Below are positions 55,415-64,000 of a stretch of DNA of 64,000 bases, one piece after another. The stretch spans positions 16,807,568 to 16,871,567 of the forward strand of contig NC_090253.1 in NCBI RefSeq assembly GCF_037325665.1, written 5' to 3'. The DNA comes from Littorina saxatilis (lineage: Eukaryota > Mollusca > Gastropoda > Littorinimorpha > Littorinidae). A program made the translations under genes and the position numbers. Below the pieces are notes generated by a model. It was given only the letters and a program-made list of their open reading frames with translations. It did not search any database and was not told the origin of the DNA. Every line of letters begins with the position of its first letter. Positions within the stretch are counted from its first letter, which is position 1.

Positions 55415-55758
55415 TATTCTTCTTCTTCTTCTGCATTCATGGGCTGAAACTCCCATGTACACATGTTTTTACTCGAGTGAGTTTTTACTTGTTAGAACAT
55501 TTTTACCCCGCCATACGCTTCTTTTGGAGGATGCATGCCGGGTATTTTCGTGTTTCTATAACTCACCGAACTCGGACATGGATTACAGGATCTTTTTCAT
55601 GCGCACTTGGTCTTGTGCTTGCATGTACACATGAAGGGGGATAAGACTCGAGCAGGTCTGCACATAAGTTGACCTGGGAGATCGGAAAAATCTCGACCAG
55701 GATTTGAACACACGGCCTACCAAGCCGACATCTTATCTGCTAGGCCACTGCGCCCTTC
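55415..55758 (-). mobile_element. tRNA-headed SINE with GAA tail, copy 5
   Basis: Flanked by the 10-bp duplication AAGTGTGTTA (55405-55414, 55759-55768). On the minus strand it starts GGGCGCAGTGGCCTAGC, has the B box GTTCAAATCC, and ends AGAAGAAGAAGAAT. It is more diverged than copies 2-4. Confidence 0.85.
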
Positions 55759-55803
55759 AAGTGTGTTAAATGAAGGTTAAGAGTTGCTATACCTTGAGCT
55801 TAC

Positions 55804-56183
55804 TAAAGCCTGCTACTAACTACAGCCGAACTAGTTCGGTGACGTCATCAAATCAGGGGATTCCCCTATTTTTTGGTTGCAGCTGTAACCTTCGCGGTTC
55901 ACCGATACAATATCCTGCAAACATTTGGCGCGTCATCGGCGAACTGACTTTTCCTTGGTTGAATATGTTTGTATTTTCATCCTTGAAGAGTGACAATACT
56001 GACGGCTATAACGCTGTCAACCGATCACGAGCCTTCTTACGTGATATTTCTTGATCATACGACCAGTATCCCCGATACATTTCGCCGCTAGTTAGTACAC
56101 CGAACAAGGCACGGTGTAACGTTCGTCAAACGTTCGCCGACCGAGTTCGGCTTGGTTCGGCTGTAGTTAGTAGCGGGCTTAAG
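55804..56183. mobile_element. MITE with GCTACTAACTACAGCCGAAC ends
   Basis: CTGCTACTAACTACAGCCG at left and CGGCTGTAGTTAGTAGCGGG at right are inverted. Further GTTCGGC words occur near both ends. It looks TTAA/TAA-flanked, but the left side is imperfect. Confidence 0.75.
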
Positions 56184-56632
56184 ACATTTGTAAACATTCT
56201 TTTTTCTAGATGGTATTTAATATATCTGAATGTTCTTCTGATCTTATACTGGTATTGTACACTGCTTCTATAAAAAAATATTTAAAAAAAATATAAAAAA
56301 ATTGCTGCACACCTATGACAACGTGCAGAGTTTAAAAATTCTACTTAGGCTTGAAACTGATAAAAAAAAATAACAGTGTAACTGACATTCAATTATGGAA
56401 GAAAACCAAACAAAACTAAAGACGTGAGAGCAAACAAAACATGTTTTCTTCTAATTAGAGAAAAAGTCACCTTTGTCATCTGTTTCACAAAAGGCAAATG
56501 TTTCATCTTTTACTTTTAAATCGTAACAAACAGCCTGCAATATGTTCACTTCAGCATACAACACTGACAATTATCAGATTCACTCTTTCCATGATTAAAT
56601 ACAATTCAGGGCTTTTGATTTCCTTTCAAATA

Positions 56633-57179
56633 CCGTATTTTCCGGGTTACAAGGCGCTACAGCGCATAAGGCGCACCCCCTTCTTTAAAAAAAATTGTAA
56701 TCTAGTCACCCATTGGGCGCAGGGGGCCGATAGGGCGCACCAAAATTGAAAAAGTTGGGGGCTCGTCCGGGATCCTAGCACCTGTTGTTAGAAATTTCAG
56801 TCACCACAACTTAGGCAAAGTCCTTTGTCCTTTTCCCTCAGCAAGTTCGATCGCTTTCGATTTGTATTCTGCATCGTAAGCAAGTCGCTTCGTCTTCGGC
56901 ATGGTTGCTGTGTGACTGTGTGAGGGTGTGTCATGAAATCAAACTGCCGAGAAATGTGACGATCAGTGTGAGTTGTGTAAACAAGTGCTCACGGAATTTT
57001 AAAAAACGACTACCGGTATTCGAGATGGAGGTGAGTTCTTGTCACGTTTTGTTCCCCATGATTTTTTCCCAAATTTTTTTTTTCTTCGTATTTCATACAC
57101 GGATTAGGCGCTTCGTTATACAAGGCGCAGGGGTCAAACTCGAGGAAAAAAGTCGCGCCTTATGACCCGGAAAATACGG
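56633..57179 (-). mobile_element. pogo-type element with transposase N-terminus
   Basis: Ends CCGTATTTTCCGGGTTAC and GACCCGGAAAATACGG lie within TA (56631-56632, 57180-57181). Minus-strand 56801-56902 encodes 33 aa, MPKTKRLAYDAEYKSKAIEL then AEGKGQRT, matching the start of pogo-type DNA-binding helices before a stop. Both outer ends are shared with 7393-7978. Confidence 0.85.
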
Positions 57180-57387
57180 TACATCTTTTTTCTTAAAGAC
57201 ATCATTATGCAATTACACCAGTCACATTCTCCCCTCAAATGCATAATTATGATACCAGTGGTCGCATAGATGTGTTGAGACAGTACATGAATGTTGCAAT
57301 CCACATAGCTTATACACGCATGGACGCACGCTTGCACACAAAATACTTGTGCACTAACACACAGTCATACAACACTAGCATATTTAA

Positions 57388-58166
<779 letters not shown>

Positions 58167-58537
58167 TTTCTTTCTTTCTTTATTTGGTGTTTAACGTCGT
58201 TTTCAACCACGAAGGTTTTATCGCGACGGGGAAAGGGGGGGAGATGGGATAGAGCCACTTGTCAATTGTTTCTTGTTCACAAAAGCACTAATCAAAAATT
58301 TGCTCCAGGGGCTTGCAACGTAGTACAATATATTACCTTACTGGGAGAATGCACGTTTCCAGTACAAAGGACTTAACATTTCTTACATACTGCTTGACTA
58401 AAATCTTTACAAAAATTGACTATATTCTATACAAGAAACTCTTAACAAGGGTAAAAGGAGAAACAGAATCCGTTAGTCGCCTTTTACGACATGCTGGGGA
58501 GCATCGGGTAAATTCTTCCCCCTAACCCGCGGGGGGT
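58167..58537 (-). mobile_element. SINE with (AAAG)n tail, complete copy
   Basis: Flanked by ATATACACAC (58157-58166, 58538-58547). On the minus strand the head reads CCCCCCGCGGGTTAGGGG, then TTTACCCGATGCTCCCC and GTCGTAAAAGGCGACTAACG. The tail ends GTTAAACACCAAATAAAG plus AAAG repeats. This head and tail combination is widespread in molluscs to my knowledge; the family name is not certain. Confidence 0.85.
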
Positions 58538-58547
58538 ATATACACAC

Positions 58548-59927
58548 TTCAACGTGCCTTGATTGACCTCTCCCAAAATCACACAGTAAAGTTGGTCCTG
58601 CTAAAGGAGTAAATGACTGCAGCGCAAAAGACACACGTTTCAAGTAAACCTCTTTGGCGCCTGAGTATAGGACTGAACATCATTCATGTTGGTTCTTGGT
58701 CAGAAATCTTTCAGACTTCTTTTAGGAATTGTGAGAAATCTTGTTTGAACATGAGGTCATAAGCAGAGAGATAATATTCACTCGATTATGAAGCATTTAT
58801 AAATGACTGCATATGCTTACTTTATGCGACTTCATGAAATAAATGATATCTGCAGGTATATTGCTAAGAAACGACAACCAAACAGAAAAATATTCACAGT
58901 TCTTCGTCTGCAGCAGTAAAAACGCTCGCTACAAACTCAACACACAACCAACAATATAGCATCGTGTTATATCAGTTAGCACGCCAGTCTTCAATTTCTA
59001 CACTCAAGCTCACAGATAACATCAGCAGGCTTGAAGAGAACAAGAATCACACATTTGCAAACAGGACTATCATTTTTTAGGGGTGTTTGTCAAACTGTCA
59101 GGTTTTTGACAACCATGTCAATTGTTGATGAATTCTCTCTCTGTACAAATCTAGTGTCAACCATGATCGAAAGCACACAAAACAGGACAGCATTTCATTC
59201 CAGTAAGTTTTACAATTACAGCTAACAAGCAGTTTAAGTGTGTGCTGTAAAACAGTGAAGGATTCTTGTTATCACATGATTCGATATCCAATTTAACATC
59301 TGATTTGAGAGACAAGAGTCATCAATTTTCAACAATCAGTAATTTTCTTTTTTCTCAGGAAATAAGTGTACACAAATGTACTGATTTCCTCTCTCTGAAA
59401 CAGTCATTGAAAATTTAAAATGACTCAAATTGGTATATATATGTATGAATAAACTGAGGGGAAATAACATTAAAGAAAACATAACCCAACCTACCATCCC
59501 TCATAAATAATTATGTAACTTGTCTGGGGATTTCAAGCTGTGAATTTTCTTCGTGGCCAAAAATAAAAACTCATTGAAGAAGAACCTTTTCTATGTCCAA
59601 CTATGACAAGCTCAAGCTTCATACATAAGTCACAGTTTTCACCAAAAGCGTACAAAGCAAGTTATTTCACAACTCGTTGACGTGAAAAGCTCCACTCGAT
59701 GATTTGAAGAGAAGATGAAGATTTCACAACTCGCTACAACATGGCATTTTAAGCACACAATGTTACAGGCCATTCATGCCGTTTCCACCATTCAGGTAAG
59801 ACACGAAAGCAGATCTGGTGAAACGGAAATAATAATGAAAATCACAACTCTGGTAATTCACTAAACTGCTCAGTGTGATTCCTGCATAGGTGTTGAAGAC
59901 TGCACACAACACAACACTTCAATCATA
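58548..59927. other. Intergenic DNA, no gene recognised
   Basis: About 1.4 kb of AT-rich sequence without a recognised repeat or frame. It may include the distal 3' UTR of the gene at 61024. Confidence 0.4.
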
Positions 59928-60348
59928 TGTGACCCGTTCTCACAAAAGGGGGCCTAAGTCGGAATTTGGATATTTGGAGTTATGCATATCACTGGAAACT
60001 GCATTTAATAAGCTTTAATTTGATACCAAAAAGAAGTTTGTGTGAAAAAAATTGCGGAAGTTAAGTAAGTTACAACCGGACCATGTTCAAGGACGCCATT
60101 TTGAGAAAATCGCAATTTTTTCCTTCCCTAATTATAGTGTGAGGGAATTTGTGTCTTTGAAGACATAATTAACACATTTAAATAATAAAACTCAACAAAA
60201 TATTTCGGAATATGAAAGATTAGGGTATAAAGAGGTCAGAAATGCAAAAAAATGAAAATCACCCAAGTAGGCCCTCACTGCCTTTCCCAGCCGATAGCTT
60301 GGAACGGCTCGCTGCGACTTAGGCCCCCGTTTGTGAGAACGGGTCACA
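59928..60348. mobile_element. 421-bp MITE with TGTGACCCGTTCTCACAAA ends
   Basis: Left TGTGACCCGTTCTCACAAAA and right TTTGTGAGAACGGGTCACA are long inverted repeats extending into GGGGGCC / GGCCCCC, within TA duplications (59926-59927, 60349-60350). No coding capacity, and the ends are intact. Confidence 0.88.
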
Positions 60349-60699
60349 TATGCTGTCAAAAATCCTGTCTTACTGGTTCAAAAGAGAATTAACGTTTCAA
60401 CCACATGCAGTCAAAATTCTTATCCAAGTCTTCACATGCAGTCAAAATTGTTTTCTTGATCAGTCTCACTGGCACTAGCTAGGTCACACAGTCAGAACTG
60501 TGGGTACACCAGTTTTGACTTGTATTTTGTCAATCCGCTTGCTTGTTCTTAGCATGTTACTTAAAGTCAAGTAGCAAGAAACCCAGCTTTCTTGACGTCC
60601 AGCATTCTTTGTATCCCAACAGCAGTGAATGTCAACAACGAAAAGTTACTTTTGAGGCCGGATTTCGATCATTTCAGCTGGCTGTCAAAATTATAGATC

Positions 60700-61023
60700 C
60701 TCCCTGCCCTCGTCCCAAGGTAGTTTGTGTACCCCTACCTCAAAGGCAGAGGGCCTAACTAACTGGGACTGGAAACTCACGACAGTTTGCATGTAATATA
60801 AATTTGACTTGTTGAGATTTCAGACGCTTCCTGTCCTTCTCGTTCCAAGATAGTGTTCAGTCTAAAGACAGATGGAGGGTCTCCAGACTGAAAACTCGCA
60901 ACAATTTGCATTTTCTTTGCCAAGATCGCACACACTACCCGTCCTTCTCGCCCTAATATGACTTGCACCCCTAAGGCAGAGAGTCTCATGACTAAAAAAA
61001 GAGTTTGCATTGTACTGTCAGTG
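60700..61023 (-). repeat. Decayed ~100-125-bp tandem repeat in the 3' UTR of the 61024 gene
   Basis: On the minus strand the coding end ACTGGGACGAGGATGGGGAG (about 61037-61056) is echoed by ATTAGGGCGAGAAGGACGGG, CTTGGAACGAGAAGGACAGG and CTTGGGACGAGGGCAGGGAG near 60940, 60830 and 60705. Each of the first three is followed by ATGCAAACT or ATGCAAATTGT, and by TCTGCCTT-like words. Confidence 0.75.
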
Positions 61024-64000
61024 TTACACATACTCCCCATCCTCGTCCCAGTATCGCAGGGAGGACGACGAGACAGAACTGGAGCTGGAGACATGGTCCT
61101 CCTGAGACATGGAGCGCCCCCCTCCCCTGGGGAACAGCTTGGACCGGCCCGTGGTGAGAGGCTGGGCCAGTTTGGGCACGGGGGTCTCACAGCGACTGTA
61201 CTCGCTGTCAACGTCACTGTTGGTCGACTCGTCCCGCGTCATGTCCAGGCCATTGGGCGTGGCCTCGTACACGGAGAGGGAGGCGTGGTCACCGAACTCC
61301 CCGTTGGTCAGGCTGGACACGGACTTGGACCGCTTGGCGCGGGAGAGGGAGGCTGGGGCCGGGATGCGGGTTCGAGTCCCCCCGGCCTTGCCAGCGTCCT
61401 CCTTCCTAGGCCGAACCTGTAGGATCTCTTTGATCTTTGAGACCAGAGCTTTTGGGTCGGTGGATAGAATCTCCGCCTCGACGTCTGCAATGTCATCTGC
61501 TGACACGGCTGGAGCTCCTTGCTGCTGAAGGTGGTGATTGGGTCTGGGTGTCACAGACACTGAGCCGGGGTCTTCTGTGCCGTTGTGGTGGTGGTGGTAG
61601 TCGCCGTTGTTGCTGGCCGCGCCGTTGTTGTGGTGGAAAGAGGCGGTGGAGGCAGCAGCATCTGCTGGAGAGCTTTCTTTGGAGAAGCGGTCATTCTCTA
61701 CGCTGGGGCCGCGACTGGAGCCGTCTGTCTCGTGGGAGCGGGCGGAGGATATGCCCGAGGAGAATGACGCGCTGTGGGTCATGCTGGTCCTCAGGGACGA
61801 CGAGGTCGATCGCAATGCCTGACCTTGACCTTGACTGCCGCCGGACGACCTACTGACGCTACAGGTGCTGGTGGTGTTGGCGTTGCTGTTGTAGCTACGA
61901 TGTCCATCCTCACCACCACCACCTCCGCCAGGAGTGTCACAGACAGAGGCCCTCAGCTCCATCTCGCGGTACTTCACAAACAGCTGCTCCATCTTGCGGA
62001 ACATCTCTGGGTCTTCTGGCGGAGGGGCCACCACCTCCTCAGGGAGGACATCTGCAGGTGAGGGCAGAGCGGCCTGGATCTCCTCCAGGGGCCGGGACAT
62101 AAGTTCACCCTCCGTGATGGACAGAGAGTTGGGCGTCATGGCTCGCCGGCGGTTGGGTGGCAGCTGCTTGCGCTTGGGGTCATGTAACGTGGAGTCCACC
62201 CAGGCTTCCGTTCTGTTTATGGCCTTGCTGCCTGCTGCTGTGCTGGGCTTGGGGCCGATGTTGGGCTTTCTGATGATCCCTTGCGGTTGTTGAACGTACC
62301 TTGAGCCTCCTCCTGTTCCTACACCAGGGCCAGGGGTTTTGCTTCGTCCTCTCTCGGAGGTATTGTTGTCGAAGGATGCTGACTGCTGGAGACGTCTGCG
62401 AGCAGTTGATGGTGAGGAGGAGTGATAGGCGAGGTTGCGGGTTTGGTCGACCACCTGCACGCTGTGATTGCCCTGGCCGTTCCGCGTCACCCGCATCCTC
62501 TCCCCCTCTGTGGCGTTCTGTCGTTGCAATCTCTGCTGAGATTCTGTGGAGAATGACCTGGCCCCGACACCACCAGCCTGCCTTCTGCTGTCCCCAGTCC
62601 CATCCGCAATGGACAGTCTCCCAGAGTCCTGTAGGAGATTGGTGACGCTTTTTGCCTTGCGGATTTGTCCCATGTCAGGAGCTCTGCTGAGAGATCCTCT
62701 CCGCAGCTGTGGAGCTCTCAGCCCGCCAGAGGACGTCCCAGGCCCTGGGGTTGTGGGTCGCGCTGTGGATGCTGAGGCAGAGTTTGAAGAACTGCTGCCT
62801 GGGCCTGGTGTCTGGGACCTCTTGGCATGGAAAAGCTCTGTGTAAGACTTAGTGCTGGAGGGCGTGGCGCAGCGAGGGATCTGGGCGTGTCTTCGCGGTG
62901 TGACCGGCGGCTTCTCGCTGTAGTCGCCACCATCACTGGAAGACAGCTGGCGCTCTACTGAAGACCTGCTCACCGGCGTGGAAGGGCGGGGTAGGGTTCT
63001 CTCAACTCGCCCAGCAGCCACAGTCTTTTCAGGCATGGCCACGGAGCGTGGGGTGAACATGGGCTTGGGGATCTTGCTGTGGGTGGAGGGGCGGTCTCTC
63101 AGGGAGGCGGAAACTGACGAGCAAGGGGTGATGTTTCCGTCCATCATCTCCGCAATCTCAGAGTTATCCCCGTCCAGGTCATCAGCGGGGCTCTGAGAAC
63201 GACGAGACAGCGGCAGAGACAGGCTGAGACTGGCAGCGTCATCGTTGTCCGAGGCCCAAGAAGTCGTCCTGAGGCCAAGTCCTGTTGGACGCTGGGCCCC
63301 TGTGTCCGAGTTCTCCACAGATCCTGAGTCCGATTCCTCGTTGTGCACAAAAGATGAGGTCTTCACTCTTAGACTGTTCTGTGCCACTTCCACATCGTCC
63401 GCAGCGCTAACAACGGTTGTACTCTTCACGCGAGGGTTAGGCGTGGAGTCTACATCCATAGAACCTAGCGATGTTGGTGTCTTTGGTCTAAACGACGGAC
63501 CGTTGTCTCTCGTTGGTGTTTTGGGTCTTGAGAATTCACTGTTTCTGGAAGCTGGGGAGGGGGAAGACGAAGAGGAGGAGCCAAGACCTCTACGGATGGA
63601 GGTAGGTGTCTTTGGACAGCTAGGAGTTTTGGGTCTAGCCTCCCCTGTAACCCCTGCAGCGTTGGCTGTTGGAGTTTTGGGTCGGTAAGCGTACTGTGAT
63701 GTGACAGGGGTTTTAGGTCTGTAAGTCGACACAGGAGTCTTTGGTCGCTCGGACCCGATAGCGGAAGGAGTCTTTGGCCTCTCAGAAGCAGAGGGAGTCT
63801 TTGATCTACTGTCGGAAAGGGCTGGGGACTTGGGCAGGTTCCGCCTGGCGATAATGTGAGAGGCGGCACTGCCCGCACTGGACGCTGGGCGCCTACTGGA
63901 CACGCTGGACGCGATGGAGTTACACACTGACCGCGCCTTGTCCCGCACCGAGCTCCACGACAAGTTGTCGCCACCAGTGTCCGCTGAGTTGGCCCGCCTC
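61024..64000 (-). CDS. Ser/Pro-rich protein with RPKTP repeats and SxIP motif, C-terminal part (partial)
   Basis: The minus-strand frame is open from the right window edge to TAA... at 61024, over 990 residues. The true start lies outside the window; no ATG near 63963 begins it. It is almost wholly low-complexity Ser/Pro/Thr/Arg. Near its visible start are about nine (R)PKTP repeats (ERPKTPSAIGSERPKTP, TYRPKTPVTSQ). THSKIPKPMFTPRS near 63070 has an SxIP end-binding (EB1) motif, and RTRIPAPASLSR is a similar variant. Possible helices are DPEMFRKMEQLFVKYREMEL and DPKALVSKIKEILQVRPR. It ends SSSLRYWDEDGEYV. Together these suggest a microtubule plus-end-tracking scaffold. A GAS2-like (pickled eggs) or spectraplakin tail is possible but not shown, since the CH and GAR domains would be off-window. 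Codon use is GC-rich compared with the flanks. Confidence 0.9.
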   Translation of the reverse strand, partial: RRANSADTGGDNLSWSSVRDKARSVCNSIASSVSSRRPASSAGSAASHIIARRNLPKSPALSDSRSKTPSASERPKTPSAIGSERPKTPVSTYRPKTPVTSQYAYRPKTPTANAAGVTGEARPKTPSCPKTPTSIRRGLGSSSSSSPSPASRNSEFSRPKTPTRDNGPSFRPKTPTSLGSMDVDSTPNPRVKSTTVVSAADDVEVAQNSLRVKTSSFVHNEESDSGSVENSDTGAQRPTGLGLRTTSWASDNDDAASLSLSLPLSRRSQSPADDLDGDNSEIAEMMDGNITPCSSVSASLRDRPSTHSKIPKPMFTPRSVAMPEKTVAAGRVERTLPRPSTPVSRSSVERQLSSSDGGDYSEKPPVTPRRHAQIPRCATPSSTKSYTELFHAKRSQTPGPGSSSSNSASASTARPTTPGPGTSSGGLRAPQLRRGSLSRAPDMGQIRKAKSVTNLLQDSGRLSIADGTGDSRRQAGGVGARSFSTESQQRLQRQNATEGERMRVTRNGQGNHSVQVVDQTRNLAYHSSSPSTARRRLQQSASFDNNTSERGRSKTPGPGVGTGGGSRYVQQPQGIIRKPNIGPKPSTAAGSKAINRTEAWVDSTLHDPKRKQLPPNRRRAMTPNSLSITEGELMSRPLEEIQAALPSPADVLPEEVVAPPPEDPEMFRKMEQLFVKYREMELRASVCDTPGGGGGGEDGHRSYNSNANTTSTCSVSRSSGGSQGQGQALRSTSSSLRTSMTHSASFSSGISSARSHETDGSSRGPSVENDRFSKESSPADAAASTASFHHNNGAASNNGDYHHHHNGTEDPGSVSVTPRPNHHLQQQGAPAVSADDIADVEAEILSTDPKALVSKIKEILQVRPRKEDAGKAGGTRTRIPAPASLSRAKRSKSVSSLTNGEFGDHASLSVYEATPNGLDMTRDESTNSDVDSEYSRCETPVPKLAQPLTTGRSKLFPRGGGRSMSQEDHVSSSSSVSSSSLRYWDEDGEYV

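Noticed and set aside
60958-63688. Many plus-strand frames opposite the 61024 gene
   Set aside because: Antisense and off-frame shadows of a GC-rich coding exon. None shows independent similarity.

Overview
The window is animal nuclear DNA from a mollusc, most likely a caenogastropod close to Littorina. Six protein-coding genes can be read. Five of them splice into full-length proteins with canonical GT/AG introns and conserved phases. The rest is intron and intergenic DNA packed with SINEs, MITEs, LINE scraps and microsatellites. The organism call rests on the intron-rich gene structure and on repeat families that I associate from memory with littorinid genomes. It is an inference.

Layout, left to right. 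1-5,200 is repeat-rich, with a LINE reverse-transcriptase scrap, a 20-bp minisatellite and CA/C tracts. 5,241-12,887 (minus) holds MRPL16, 4 exons, 251 aa, a mitochondrial large-subunit ribosomal protein. 13,347-20,214 (plus) holds TPRKB, 4 exons, 179 aa, the Cgi121 subunit of KEOPS. It is head-to-head with MRPL16 across 459 bp. 20,989-25,595 (plus) holds PGAM5, 5 exons, 305 aa, a mitochondrial phosphatase. 26,130-28,240 is a Tigger-type transposon remnant and the convergent gene ends. 35,919-36,668 (minus) holds an intronless PHETA/sesquipedalian gene of 249 aa, preceded on its 3' side by 7.7 kb that may be 3' UTR and contains a young TRIM-type LTR element and a 3 x 125-bp tandem repeat. 37,528-53,106 (plus) holds PLBD2, 11 exons, 572 aa, a lysosomal phospholipase-B-like protein, head-to-head with PHETA across 859 bp. 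53,107-61,000 is repeat-rich. 61,024-64,000 (minus, cut by the window edge) is the 3' part of a large Ser/Pro-rich protein with RPKTP repeats and SxIP motifs, probably a microtubule plus-end-tracking protein; a GAS2-like tail is one candidate.

MRPL16 and PGAM5 act in mitochondria. TPRKB belongs to the tRNA t6A machinery. PHETA and PLBD2 belong to the endosome/lysosome system. I see no operon-like link beyond the two divergent promoters.

The most interesting non-genic structure is the repeat ecology. Five SINEs share one body and a GAA-ending tail but carry different tRNA-like heads, and a LINE scrap ends in nearly the same tail. Several otherwise unrelated repeat families share a short AAATTTGA...GATC...CACA module. 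A 445-bp retroposon has an exact 15-bp target duplication. In PLBD2 the end of exon 8 with its splice donor is tandemly copied four times. The 3' flank of the last gene holds decayed tandem copies of its own C-terminal coding end. I found no wholly new protein system.
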